Assembly (NCBI RefSeq): GCF_001981525.1
Contig: NZ_MPSB01000007.1
Span: 62,001-126,000 of the forward strand
Length of the DNA: 64,000 nucleotides
From: Sphingomonas jeddahensis
GTDB lineage: Bacteria > Pseudomonadota > Alphaproteobacteria > Sphingomonadales > Sphingomonadaceae
Direction of reading: 5' to 3'
The notes beneath the pieces are model-generated. The model saw only the letters and a program-made list of their open reading frames with translations. It ran no database searches and was not told where the DNA came from. This document shows, piece after piece, positions 35,382 through 44,427 of this stretch (position 1 is its first letter; every line of letters begins with the position of its first letter). The position numbers were made by a program, and so were the translations under genes.

Positions 35382-36578
35382 TCAGGCCTGTGGATCAGGT
35401 GTGGCACGGCGTTGTGATACTTCGTGAACCGGTTGCACCTCCGGATAGGGCATGATCAATTTCCCATCCGGGGCGGCCGTGTAAGTGGTCTGCGATGGGA
35501 ACGGGATCGAGACGCCTTCTGCGTCCAGCCGCCGATAAAGCGCGATACCTACCTTGTGGCGCGCATCGTAGGCGCGCTGGTAGTCGGCAGCCGGAGAGTC
35601 GAACTCGAGCTCGAAATCGACGGACGAGCCGCCAAAGGCGACAAAGCCGGCGCGAATGAAAACCAGATCATGTGCCTCCACCACTTCCTTGAAGATGTCG
35701 GGCAAGCGATCGAGCAGGTCGCGATCAGTTTCATAGCCGACACCGATGGCAAGTTTGGTGCGCCGCCGCTCTCGCTGAGTGTTGTTGATGATCTCTTTGT
35801 CGAGCAGGTTGCGGTTTGAAATGATCCGCTGTTCGCCGTTCACACCCCGGATGCGGGTCGATTTCAGGCCGATTTCTTCCACCGTGCCTGAACTCGAATC
35901 ATAAGTGATCGCGTCCCCGCGGCGAAAGGGGCGGTCAAAGATAATCGCCAGCGCCGCGAACAGATCGGCGAAAATACCCTGCGCGGCGAGACCAATGGCG
36001 ATGCCACCAACGCCGAGACCCGCGACGAGACCGGTGACGTTGACGCCCAAATTGTCGAGCACCACCACCAGCGCGATGGCGAACACGACGATGGTGACGA
36101 GGAGCCGGATCAGCCCCATGGCGTTCATCAGGGCTTCGCCGGAATAGTTTTCCGCGCGGGTGCGATGCTCGATCGCGCCGAGGATAAGTTCGCGTGCCCA
36201 GGTCGCGGCCTGGAATACTGCTGCTAGCGTGAACAGGAAGTTGATCGTCGTCGCAACAATGACCGGTGGGTCCGCGTAGCCGCCAACCAGGCGCGCTGCG
36301 ACCATGATGATGAAGAACGTGCTGGTGCGGCTGATCGCGCGGCCGAACACCGCAGCCCACCCTTTGCCCGAGGTGGAGCGTCGCGCCAGTCGCGGACCGA
36401 GGCCGCGAAGCCAGAGCAGGGCGAGGACGATGGCCGATCCAATCGCCAGTGCGATCGCAATCTGAAGCCAATACGCGCGAAACCAATCAACGCTCGAACC
36501 CCAGAAGGCTGCGATCTGCTGCTGTACCCCCTCAGCGGAGATCTTCGGCAGGGGTGCCGCACTATTCGTTGCTGTCAT
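35382..36578 (-). CDS. MscS-family mechanosensitive ion channel
   Basis: A 398-residue inner-membrane channel that opens under osmotic tension. Several membrane helices fill residues ~35-200. The pore helix region GLVAGLGVGGIAIGLAAQ and the following FADLFAALAIIFDRPFRRGDAI are the MscS signature. The soluble beta domain with ISNRNLLDKEIINNTQR comes last. ATG 36578-36576. Lies 17 bases after topoisomerase IB on the same strand, so the two may share a transcript without functional link. Confidence 0.94.
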   Translation of the reverse strand: MTATNSAAPLPKISAEGVQQQIAAFWGSSVDWFRAYWLQIAIALAIGSAIVLALLWLRGLGPRLARRSTSGKGWAAVFGRAISRTSTFFIIMVAARLVGGYADPPVIVATTINFLFTLAAVFQAATWARELILGAIEHRTRAENYSGEALMNAMGLIRLLVTIVVFAIALVVVLDNLGVNVTGLVAGLGVGGIAIGLAAQGIFADLFAALAIIFDRPFRRGDAITYDSSSGTVEEIGLKSTRIRGVNGEQRIISNRNLLDKEIINNTQRERRRTKLAIGVGYETDRDLLDRLPDIFKEVVEAHDLVFIRAGFVAFGGSSVDFELEFDSPAADYQRAYDARHKVGIALYRRLDAEGVSIPFPSQTTYTAAPDGKLIMPYPEVQPVHEVSQRRATPDPQA

Positions 36579-36595
36579 CCGGTCCTTCTAGATGC

Positions 36596-37606
36596 TCATG
36601 CGGCTTGGCATGCACTGCCGTTTTCGCCGGTTTCAAGAAAGGCGATCAAGCCACGTTCGGCCCGGCTCAGCCAGCGGGTGGTGCGTGGCAGATGAAGCGT
36701 GGTGCGAAACGCTTCCTGCCCATCCTTGATCAGTGCGATCAGTGCTGGATGAACATAGGATTTTCGGGCGATCGCCGGCGTGTTGCCGAGCCTTTCAGTG
36801 ACGGGAGCGAGCAGCGTCTTGAGGCTGATGTCCTTGTCCGCCTCAGCCAATGTTTCGAAGGCGATGACGCTGGCGCCCCAGGTGCGGAAGTGCTTGGCGG
36901 TGAAGTCGCTGCCCATCGCTTCCTTGATATATGCGTTCACATCCGAAGAGGTGACGGGGCGAGGCGCCCCATCCTCATCGACGTATTGAAAGAGCTTTTG
37001 TCCGGGCAGATCCTGGCACTTCTTCACAAAGCGTGCGAGGCTGCCATCGGTGATCGTCAGCATGCGCAGCTTGCCGGACTTCGCTTTGTATTGAAGCTTG
37101 AGCGTGCTGCCCTTGATGCGCGCGTGCCGATCGCGCAACGTGGTGACGCCGAAGCTCTTGTTGCTCTTGGCGTACGTCTCATTGCCGATACGCAGGTGCG
37201 CGGTATCGAGCAGCTTGACGATCGCGGCGATCGTCTTTTCCTTGCTATGCTTGCGGCTCTTGAGGTCAGCCTCCACTCGCTCGCGCAGCTTGGGAAGAGC
37301 ACGCCCGAAGGCCGCGCAAAGATTGTATTTTTCGTCCTCGCGCGCGGCACGAAATTCGGGATGGTAGCGATATTGCTTGCGGCCCTTTTCGTCCCAGCCG
37401 ACCGCCTGAATATGGCCGGCCGGATCGGGGCAGAACCAGGCATCGCGATAGGCGGGCGGAAGCCCGATCGCGTTCAGCCGGTCGATTTCCTCGCGATCGG
37501 TGATGCGCTGGCCCTGCGGATCGAAATAGCCCCAGCCGTGCCGCATCTTGCGCCGGGTAATCCCGGGTTCCTCATCATCGTGATAGACGATCTTTGTCGA
37601 CGCCAC
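36596..37606 (-). CDS. DNA topoisomerase IB (eukaryotic-like)
   Basis: A 336-residue type IB topoisomerase that relaxes supercoils through a 3'-phosphotyrosine link. It is the bacterial/poxvirus-like short form: GITRRKMRHGWGYFD near the start, RIGNETYAKSNKSFGVTTL and KHFRTWGAS with catalytic Arg/Lys/His context, and Tyr284 in KSYVHP as nucleophile. The start is GTG 37606-37604 with ggagg seven bases upstream; the in-frame ATG further out is not needed. Divergent from the PfpI gene. Confidence 0.93.
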   Translation of the reverse strand: MASTKIVYHDDEEPGITRRKMRHGWGYFDPQGQRITDREEIDRLNAIGLPPAYRDAWFCPDPAGHIQAVGWDEKGRKQYRYHPEFRAAREDEKYNLCAAFGRALPKLRERVEADLKSRKHSKEKTIAAIVKLLDTAHLRIGNETYAKSNKSFGVTTLRDRHARIKGSTLKLQYKAKSGKLRMLTITDGSLARFVKKCQDLPGQKLFQYVDEDGAPRPVTSSDVNAYIKEAMGSDFTAKHFRTWGASVIAFETLAEADKDISLKTLLAPVTERLGNTPAIARKSYVHPALIALIKDGQEAFRTTLHLPRTTRWLSRAERGLIAFLETGENGSACQAA

Positions 37607-37716
37607 CTTGCCACCTCCACGTGGCTCGGGAAATGCGCAGGCCACCGCACGGTTCCGGAACGGCCCTGCGCGGCGACTGTTGTGAAGGGCAATCCCGACA
37701 CAGGAGTTCCAGCGAC

Positions 37717-38268
37717 ATGGCCGACCTTTCCCACGCCCGCGTGCTTATTCTGGCGACCGACGGGTTCGAGGATTCCGAACTGTTCGACCCGCGCCAGGCG
37801 CTGCTGGATGCCGGCGTGAAGGTGACACTGGCGTCGATCAAAACCGATCCGATCCAAGGCGTGAAAGGCGACAAAGATCCGACCCGCACGATCACGCCGG
37901 ACCTGACGCTGGATCAGGTCGATACCGAGGATTACGACGCGTTGTTGCTGCCAGGCGGGGTCGGCAATCCGGACAAGATGAGGATGGAGGATCGCGCGGT
38001 TTCGATCGTTGGCGAGTTCATGGACGATGACAAAATCGTGGCGGCGATCTGCCATGCACCGTGGCTGCTGGTGGAGGCCGACGTGGTGGATGGGCGACGC
38101 GTGACGGGCTGGCCGTCGGTGCGCACCGACCTCGAGAATGCCGGGGGCGAGGTGGTGGACGAGGAGGTGGTGATCGACGAAAACCTGATCACCAGCCGCA
38201 AGCCCGACGATATTCCTGCGTTCAGCCGTGCGTTGATCGCTGCTTTGGAGCAAGAGCTGACGGGCTGA
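37717..38268 (+). CDS. DJ-1/PfpI family protein (type 1 glutamine amidotransferase-like)
   Basis: A 183-residue DJ-1/PfpI superfamily member. The nucleophile-elbow motif is AAICHAPWLL with Cys112-His113, plus ILATDGFEDSEL with a conserved acidic residue and LLLPGG. Members act as proteases, glyoxalases or deglycases against carbonyl stress; which applies here is unknown. ATG 37717 with ggag upstream. Divergent from topoisomerase IB. Confidence 0.92.
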   Translation: MADLSHARVLILATDGFEDSELFDPRQALLDAGVKVTLASIKTDPIQGVKGDKDPTRTITPDLTLDQVDTEDYDALLLPGGVGNPDKMRMEDRAVSIVGEFMDDDKIVAAICHAPWLLVEADVVDGRRVTGWPSVRTDLENAGGEVVDEEVVIDENLITSRKPDDIPAFSRALIAALEQELTG

Positions 38269-38308
38269 CAATTGCCTGTCCATCAGCGCCGTATAGATAA
38301 AGTCGTGC

Positions 38309-39106
38309 ATGATAAGTGATTTCCACCGATCGCCGGCGACCATCATCGAGTTTCGGCGGATCCTCGCGAAGGGCGGCGAAGATCCCGTCACGCGATTGGT
38401 TGCGGAGGAAGTGCCGGTCGCGATCGAGTGCAACGGCATCGCTTACGCCGTGTTGATGGCGAGTCCGGATGCGATCGCGGACCTCGCCTATGGCTTTGCG
38501 ATGGGCGAGCGGCTGATCGACCGGGCGGAGGATATTCGCGGCGTCGATGTGCATGATGCTGGCGACGGCATCGTGGCCCGGCTGACTCTGGCGCGGCGGG
38601 TAGCGGATCGGATCGGGGATCGCGTGCGGCATCGCAGTTCGGATGCGTCATGCGGGCTGTGCGGCGTGGAGACGGTAGCCCAGGCGCTGCGGCCGTTGCC
38701 GATGGCAGCGCGGTGGGACGGCGAGGATGCGGCGGTGTTTCGCGCCTATCGAGCTTTGCGCGATCACCAGCCGCTCAATGCGGAAACTGGGGCGGTGCAT
38801 GCCGCCGCTGCCTGCACGCCGGATGGCGCGATCCGGCTGGTGCGGGAGGATGTCGGGCGGCACAATGCCTTCGACAAGCTGATCGGGGCGATGCTGCGGC
38901 GGGGAGGGGGCTGGGAGGGCGGCTTCGCACTGCTCACTTCGCGCTGCTCCTATGAGCTGGTGGAGAAAGCGGTGCTCGCCGGATGCCCGATGCTTGCCAC
39001 GATTTCTGCGCCGACCCGGCTGGCGGTGAAGCGGGCGGCGGGAGCGGGGCTCGCCTTGCGCACCCTGGTTCGCGCCGATGGGCTGTTGGCGAGCGGTGCT
39101 GGGTAG
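38309..39106 (+). CDS. fdhD: Formate dehydrogenase accessory sulfurtransferase FdhD
   Basis: A 265-residue sulfur carrier that passes sulfur to the molybdenum cofactor of formate dehydrogenase. The redox pair Cys115-Cys118 (SCGLCG) is present, along with EDVGRHNAFDKLIG and TSRCSYELVEKA, all family signatures. ATG 38309. No formate dehydrogenase is in the window, so its partner must be elsewhere. Confidence 0.95.
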   Translation: MISDFHRSPATIIEFRRILAKGGEDPVTRLVAEEVPVAIECNGIAYAVLMASPDAIADLAYGFAMGERLIDRAEDIRGVDVHDAGDGIVARLTLARRVADRIGDRVRHRSSDASCGLCGVETVAQALRPLPMAARWDGEDAAVFRAYRALRDHQPLNAETGAVHAAAACTPDGAIRLVREDVGRHNAFDKLIGAMLRRGGGWEGGFALLTSRCSYELVEKAVLAGCPMLATISAPTRLAVKRAAGAGLALRTLVRADGLLASGAG

Positions 39107-39138
39107 GTCGGTTCACGCTATGCAACGCCGCCGTCAGG

Positions 39139-39229
39139 CGTCACCCTGAACTTGTTTCCGGGGCCCACCTTTCCGCCTGCCAGGCCGCTGTTTGGGCGCG
39201 GTGGATGCTGAAACAAGTTCGGCATGACG
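39139..39229. repeat. Inverted repeat, GAACTTGTTTC type
   Basis: The arms 39139-39158 (cgtcaccctgaacttgtttc) and 39210-39229 (gaaacaagttcggcatgacg) are inverted copies with two mismatches, around a 51-base centre. It lies in the convergent gap between fdhD and the HNH gene and resembles in plan the repeats near eda. Confidence 0.7.
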
Positions 39230-39247
39230 GAATGGAAGAGGCCGATC

Positions 39248-39586
39248 TTACCGCGCCTTGAAGGTGGGCGCGTGAAAGTCGGGGGGCTTGTTTGCGACCC
39301 ATTTCAGGAAACGCGCGACGGGCGGCAGTGCGCGTACCGGCCCGAGATCGCCGAGCCGGGCGAGCGTTGCGTTTTCGGCGGCGGCGTGGATGGTACGGTG
39401 GCAGATCGGATGGAGGGGCACGGTTTCGCGGCCGCCTTCGCTTTTGGGCACGACGTGATGCCATTCGGTGCGGGTGCCCAGCGGACGGTGGCACAGGGCG
39501 CATACGAGTGGCGGCGGCGCCTCGGCGCGCGCTGCCGCCTCCAGTAAACCGAGCTTGCGTTTCACCCGACCCATCCCGCGCAACAT
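39248..39586 (-). CDS. HNH endonuclease
   Basis: A 112-residue small nuclease of the HNH type. CALCHRPLG gives a zinc-binding Cys pair, TEWHHVVPKSEGG holds the catalytic His, and LHPICHRTIHA completes the fold. ATG 39586; an in-frame ATG four codons later (39574) is equally possible because neither has a clear ribosome site. Stands alone between fdhD and an SDR gene. Such orphan HNH proteins may process DNA in repair or be remnants of mobile genes. Confidence 0.85.
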   Translation of the reverse strand: MLRGMGRVKRKLGLLEAAARAEAPPPLVCALCHRPLGTRTEWHHVVPKSEGGRETVPLHPICHRTIHAAAENATLARLGDLGPVRALPPVARFLKWVANKPPDFHAPTFKAR

Positions 39587-39679
39587 AGGAAGTCACCGGG
39601 CGACTTGCAGCGCGCGGCGCAATCGGCATAACTCGCCTAAGTCAGCCGGCTTACGATCGGCGACGTTTAGGAGATGAGG

Positions 39680-40426
39680 ATGGCTGGACCACAGGCTCTG
39701 TTCGACCTGTCGGGCAAGGTAGCGCTGATCACCGGTGGTTCGCGCGGGCTCGGGCGCGAAATGGCGCTCGCCTTTGCCGATGCCGGTGCCGATGTGATCG
39801 TTTCGAGCCGCAAGGCGGATGCTTGTGGCGCGGTAGTGGCGGAGGTGCAGGCCAAGGGGCGGCGCGCAGCGGCGATTCCGGCGCATGCGGGCAAGTGGGA
39901 CGAGATGGACACGCTGGCCGATGCGGCGTGGGATACCTTCGGGCGCCTCGACATCCTGGTCGCCAACGCTGGCATGGGGCCGCTGGTGCCGAGCCATGAA
40001 GTGTCCGAGGCACTGTTCGACAGCGTGGTCGGGCTGAACTTCAAAGGTCCGTTCCGGCTGATGGCCAATGTGGCGCATCGTATGGCGCAAGGTGACGGGG
40101 GCGCGATCCTCGCCACGTCGTCGATCGCGTCGCTGCGGCCGACCCCGCAGGTAGTGCCCTATGCCGGAGCCAAGGCCGCGCTCAATGCGATGGTGTCCAG
40201 CATGGCGCACGAATATGGCCCCAAGGTGCGGATCAATGCGATCGCGGCCGGGCCCTTCCTGACCGATATTTCCAAGGCGTGGACCGAGGAAGCGCGCGAG
40301 CGGACGAACAGCGCCAGCGGCCGGCCGGGGCGGCCGGAGGAGATCGTCACCAGCGCGCTGTATCTGGCGAGTCCGGCGTCGAGCTTCGTCACCGGCACCG
40401 TCATCCGCTGCGATGGAGGCTGCTGA
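39680..40426 (+). CDS. Short-chain dehydrogenase/reductase (classical SDR)
   Basis: A 248-residue NAD(P)-dependent SDR. TGGSRGLGREM binds the cofactor, NAGMG follows, and the catalytic YAGAK lies after SSIASLRP with its Ser. GTVIRCDGG ends the protein. ATG 39680 is preferred over 39674 because the aggag site is six bases upstream of it. Its TGA shares a base with the next ATG (TGATG), so it is translated together with the phosphotransferase-like gene. Confidence 0.9.
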   Translation: MAGPQALFDLSGKVALITGGSRGLGREMALAFADAGADVIVSSRKADACGAVVAEVQAKGRRAAAIPAHAGKWDEMDTLADAAWDTFGRLDILVANAGMGPLVPSHEVSEALFDSVVGLNFKGPFRLMANVAHRMAQGDGGAILATSSIASLRPTPQVVPYAGAKAALNAMVSSMAHEYGPKVRINAIAAGPFLTDISKAWTEEARERTNSASGRPGRPEEIVTSALYLASPASSFVTGTVIRCDGGC

Positions 40427-41493
40427 TGGCGAGCGATCTGGAGGCCGGCGCGGTCGACGCAGCCTGGCTGACCAAGCGGCTGCGCGGGGCCGGTGTGCTG
40501 CGCGAGGCGTCGGTGACGGCAGTCACGTCGAAGCCGGTGGGTGTCGGGATGCTGGGCGACTCGATCCGGTTCGAAGTGGCCTATGATGGCGATGAGGGTG
40601 CGCCCGCCTCGTTCGTCGGCAAGTTCGCCAGCGCCGATCCGACCAGCCGACAGACGGGCGCGGGCTTCGGCCTGTATGAGCGCGAGGTGGGCTTTTATCG
40701 CGAGGTTGCGCATACCGTGGCGATCCGATCGCCGGGATGTGTTTCCGCGGAGCACGATCCGGCGGACGGCACCTTTGCGCTGTTGCTCGAGGATCTGACA
40801 CCGTCGCGGCCGGGCAATCAGCTTACGGGATGCGACATCGCCGACGCCGAGCGTGCGATGGAGCAGGCGGCAGCGCTGCACGGCCCGCGGTGGAACGATG
40901 AAACGCTGCGTGACCATTCCTTTCTGAACGTCAGCGGTGCGCGCGAGTTCGTGATCCAGGTGTTTCCGGACTGCCTCGCCGAGTTCCACCGACGCTACGA
41001 TGGCGTGTTGGAGCCCGAATATATGGCGGTGTGCGACCGTTATGGGGCGCTGATGGCCAATGCGACCGTTCATCCACCAACCAGCTTCACGCTAACGCAC
41101 GGGGATTTCCGGCTCGATAACATGCTGTTCGATGCGCGCGGGGGTGAAGTGCCGCTGGCGGTGCTCGATTGGCAATCGCCGGCGATCGGCGTCGGCGCAG
41201 TGGACGTCGCGTATTTCATGGGACTGGCGATCTCTATTGAAGATCGGCGGCGGCATGAGCGGCATCTGCTGGAATATTATCTTGAGCAGCTGCGTGGCTT
41301 TGGCGTGCGGGATTATGACTATGACGCGCTGTACCGCGACTATCGAATGACGTTGCTATCTGGGGTTTCGACCGCGGTGTTCGCTTCGGCCTCGACCAAG
41401 CGGACCGAGCGGGGCGATGCAATGTTTCTGGCGATGGCGCGCGGCGGGTGTGCGCAGGCGATCGATTGCGATGCGCTGGCGTTGATGGGGTGA
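40426..41493 (+). CDS. Phosphotransferase family protein (ecdysteroid/APH-like kinase fold)
   Basis: A 355-residue kinase-fold protein. FALLLEDLTP, the catalytic loop THGDFRLDNMLFD with its Asp and Asn, and VLDWQSP with the metal-binding Asp all fit the aminoglycoside phosphotransferase/ecdysteroid-kinase-like group. Bacterial members next to SDR and acyl-CoA genes are thought to phosphorylate small alcohols or steroid-like compounds; the substrate here is unknown. ATG 40426, coupled to the SDR. Confidence 0.88.
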   Translation: MASDLEAGAVDAAWLTKRLRGAGVLREASVTAVTSKPVGVGMLGDSIRFEVAYDGDEGAPASFVGKFASADPTSRQTGAGFGLYEREVGFYREVAHTVAIRSPGCVSAEHDPADGTFALLLEDLTPSRPGNQLTGCDIADAERAMEQAAALHGPRWNDETLRDHSFLNVSGAREFVIQVFPDCLAEFHRRYDGVLEPEYMAVCDRYGALMANATVHPPTSFTLTHGDFRLDNMLFDARGGEVPLAVLDWQSPAIGVGAVDVAYFMGLAISIEDRRRHERHLLEYYLEQLRGFGVRDYDYDALYRDYRMTLLSGVSTAVFASASTKRTERGDAMFLAMARGGCAQAIDCDALALMG

Positions 41494-41569
41494 GGGGCAG
41501 TTTCCTCTCCCAAGGGCGATGAGGTAATCGTGGCGCGCTGCGACTTCGCTCAGGAAGTGTTCCGAGCGG

Positions 41570-42226
41570 CTAGGGTGCGATCTCGGTGCCGTCCCACGCG
41601 ATAATCTTGCCGCTGTCCTGCGGCTTCAGGCCGTCGAGTACGTCGAGCAGCTGCACGGCGGCGCGATCCGGCCGGAAGATGTCGCGGCCGGATTGCTGAA
41701 ACGGTCGCGACAGCTTGGTATCTACCGTGCCGGGGTGGAGCGCGACGACGATACTGCGATCGTTGCGACGCTTGTCCTCAATAGACAGGGTGCGGACGAG
41801 CTGGTTCAAGGCTGCCTTGCTGGCGCGATAGCCGTACCAGCCGCCCAGCCGATTATCCGAGATGCTGCCGACCCGCGCGGAAAGCACGGCGAACACGGAC
41901 CGGCCAGCGCGGGGCATGATCGGCAGGAAATGCTTGGCGACCAGGGCGGGGCCGATCGCGTTTACGGCATATTGGCGGGCGAGCCAGTCGGGGTCGAGAT
42001 CGCGGATCGCCTTTTCCGGGCCGTGCTCGCCTTCGTGCAGCAAGCCGGTGGCGACCACCACGAGATCAGGCGTGCCGGCGCCGGCGGCTGCAACGGCGAG
42101 CGACGCTTCGTCCAGGATGTCGCATTCCGGACGGGCTAGACGATGAACCGACGCGTCTTCTTCGACGAGCGCATCCGCCAGTGCCTTGCCGATCCCGCCG
42201 TTGGCGCCAATGATTACTGCATTCAT
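41570..42226 (-). CDS. Short-chain dehydrogenase/reductase
   Basis: A 218-residue SDR similar to C-factor-like small reductases. VIIGANGGIGKALADAL is the cofactor loop, VVVATGLLH replaces the usual NNAG, and YGYRASK is the YxxxK site. LHPGTVDTKLSRPF is typical of this branch. ATG 42226-42224; an extension to 42262 is possible but has no better ribosome site. Divergent from the secreted repeat protein. Confidence 0.85.
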   Translation of the reverse strand: MNAVIIGANGGIGKALADALVEEDASVHRLARPECDILDEASLAVAAAGAGTPDLVVVATGLLHEGEHGPEKAIRDLDPDWLARQYAVNAIGPALVAKHFLPIMPRAGRSVFAVLSARVGSISDNRLGGWYGYRASKAALNQLVRTLSIEDKRRNDRSIVVALHPGTVDTKLSRPFQQSGRDIFRPDRAAVQLLDVLDGLKPQDSGKIIAWDGTEIAP

Positions 42227-42351
42227 GCCAAAACGGCTAAGCCCCTGAGACGTTACGTTCAATGTCCATTCAGCGCACTTCCTTGATGAGGCGGCGCAAC
42301 GGGACTAAGCGTTTGTTCAAGCATTCACGCCTCGAGAGGAGAGCAGATTTC

Positions 42352-43647
42352 ATGAAGAACATTTCCCGCGTCGCCTTTGCGGCCGCGTTGATGGCCGGCG
42401 CGGCGGGCCTCGCCGTGTCGCCCCCGGCGATCGCCCAGAAGAAAAAGGAACAAAAGGGCGGTGCTCCTGCGCTCAAGCTGAGCAAGGACGTGCAGAATGC
42501 CGCCGCCGCCGCGCAGGCTGCCATCGCCGCAAAGGATTTCGCCACCGCCGCCACGCAACTGACTACCGCGCAGGCGGCCGCCAAGACTGATGACGATCGC
42601 TACATTGTCGCGGCGCTTCAGCTGCAATCGGAAGCGGTGAAGATCCAGGATGCGCGCGCCGCCAACCAGCAGATGAATGAGGCTGGGCTCAAGGCTCCGC
42701 TGGAGGCGCTGATCGCCAACCCGAAGACCCCGGCGGTCGACGTTGCCAAGTATAACTACCAGCTCGGCATCATGGCCGCGAACGCCAAGGACAGCGCGGG
42801 CGCGATCAACTATTTTCAGCGCGCGCAGCAGCTGGGCTATAACGATCCCAACTTGCCGCTGCAGATGGTCAAGCTGAAGATGGACGCCGGCGATGTTGCT
42901 GGCGGCGCGGCGGAGCTGGAAAAGGCGATCGATGCGCAGACCGCCGCCGGCCAAAAGCCGAGCGAAGATCTGTACAAATACGCCATCGCGCAGACCAACA
43001 AGAAGCGCATGGGCCCGCAGACTGCCAATTGGATCAAGAAGTGGGTGGTCGCTTACCCGACGTCCAAGAACTGGCGCGACGGCATCGTCACTTACGGCAT
43101 GACTCAGCAGAGCGCGGTCACCCTGGACAAGGGGCAGAAGGTCGATCTTTATCGCCTGATGCGCTCGGCCAAGGCGCTGGCCGATCAGTATGATTATGAG
43201 ACCTATGCGCAGTGGACCTATGACCTGGGCCTGCCGTACGAGACCAAGACGGTGCTCAACGAGGGCAAGGCTGCGGGCAAGATCCCGGCGAGCAGCGCTT
43301 CGGCAAACGACCTGATGCGCGTCGCCAACCAGGCGATCGCGAGCGAAGGATCGCTGGCACCGGTTGAGGCGAAGGCCAAGGCGGGCGCCAATGGCCGCAT
43401 CGCGCTCAACACCGGCGATGCTTATCTCGGTATGGGCAATTGGGCCAAGGCGATCGAACTCTACAAGGTCGCCATGACCAAGGGCGGCGTGGACGCCGAC
43501 GTGGTGAATACGCACATGGGCATCGCGCTGGCGAATTCTGGCGATAAAGCCGGCGCCAAGGCGGCGTTCGCGGCGGTGAAGACCGCGCCGCGCACCGACA
43601 TCGCTTCGCTGTGGACGGTGTATCTCGACAATCCGCCGACGGCGTAA
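42352..43647 (+). CDS. Secreted TPR-like protein
   Basis: A 431-residue exported protein. Its signal peptide runs to about residue 30 (MKNISRVAFAAALMAGAAGLA...AIAQ). The remainder is helical and Ala/Lys-rich with tetratricopeptide-like segments, for example YNYQLGIMAANAKDSAGAINYFQRAQQLGY, VAGGAAELEKAI and LNTGDAYLGMGNWAKAIELYKVA. It probably scaffolds proteins in the periplasm; no enzymatic motif is seen. ATG 42352 with agagg upstream. Upstream in-frame residues belong to the leader. Confidence 0.82.
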   Translation: MKNISRVAFAAALMAGAAGLAVSPPAIAQKKKEQKGGAPALKLSKDVQNAAAAAQAAIAAKDFATAATQLTTAQAAAKTDDDRYIVAALQLQSEAVKIQDARAANQQMNEAGLKAPLEALIANPKTPAVDVAKYNYQLGIMAANAKDSAGAINYFQRAQQLGYNDPNLPLQMVKLKMDAGDVAGGAAELEKAIDAQTAAGQKPSEDLYKYAIAQTNKKRMGPQTANWIKKWVVAYPTSKNWRDGIVTYGMTQQSAVTLDKGQKVDLYRLMRSAKALADQYDYETYAQWTYDLGLPYETKTVLNEGKAAGKIPASSASANDLMRVANQAIASEGSLAPVEAKAKAGANGRIALNTGDAYLGMGNWAKAIELYKVAMTKGGVDADVVNTHMGIALANSGDKAGAKAAFAAVKTAPRTDIASLWTVYLDNPPTA

Positions 43648-43778
43648 AGCTGGACGGTTGATTGATTGGGGAGGGGCGGCTTCGGTCGCCCCTTTTCGTT
43701 TGAAGTGGCGGTGCGAGGCGATACGCCACTTTTTGGTGGAGGCCTGTGCTGGTCCCTTCCGCTAGCGGCCAGGCGCGG

Positions 43779-44258
43779 TCAGGCGGCTGCTTCCTCGTCC
43801 ACGGTAATCGGGACGCCGGGGGCGGACTTGGCGGTGCGGATCGTCAGCGAGGATTTAACGCTCGCCACATTGGGCGCGGCGGTGAGATGCGTGGTCAGGA
43901 TGCGCTGAAAGGATTCAAGATCCGCGGCGACGATCTTCAGGATGAAGTCGATCTCGCCATTCAGCATGTGGCATTCGCGCACTTCGGGGATGCCGGCGAC
44001 ATGACGTTCGAAGGCGGACAGGTCATGCTCGGCCTGGCTGCGCAGGCTGACCATCGCGAACACGGTGATTGGGAAGCCGAGCATGGCGGGCTCGCAATCC
44101 GCGTGGTAACCGCGGATCACCCCGGCTTGCTCGAGCGAGCGCACTCGGCGGAGGCATGGCGGCGCGGTCAGTCCGACACGTTCGGCCAGATCGACGTTGG
44201 TCATCCGGCCATCTTCCTGGAGGAGCGAGAGGATCCGCCGATCGATCCGGTCAAGCAT
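43779..44258 (-). CDS. Lrp/AsnC-family transcriptional regulator
   Basis: A 159-residue regulator. The N-terminal helix-turn-helix (LDRIDRRILSLLQEDGRMTNVDLAERVGLT) is followed by the RAM ligand domain (VSLRSQAEHDLSAFERHV...EIDFILKIVAADLESF). It likely binds an amino acid and controls its metabolism; the target is unknown. ATG 44258-44256. A start 10 codons upstream is possible but adds non-family residues. Confidence 0.93.
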   Translation of the reverse strand: MLDRIDRRILSLLQEDGRMTNVDLAERVGLTAPPCLRRVRSLEQAGVIRGYHADCEPAMLGFPITVFAMVSLRSQAEHDLSAFERHVAGIPEVRECHMLNGEIDFILKIVAADLESFQRILTTHLTAAPNVASVKSSLTIRTAKSAPGVPITVDEEAAA

Positions 44259-44427
44259 CGGCCGCCTCTGCTTTGCGCAGTTTTTCAATCAAGAACATGG
44301 TCGCACCTATAGGATAATTGCGTTTGAACGCAATTGTCTCACAGTGTGACAGGCGGATGATTCGGCTGTTTCACAAAGCTGGTACGTTCGCTACGAGCAG
44401 CAAACGCAGCGAGACGGTCGCCGCGAG

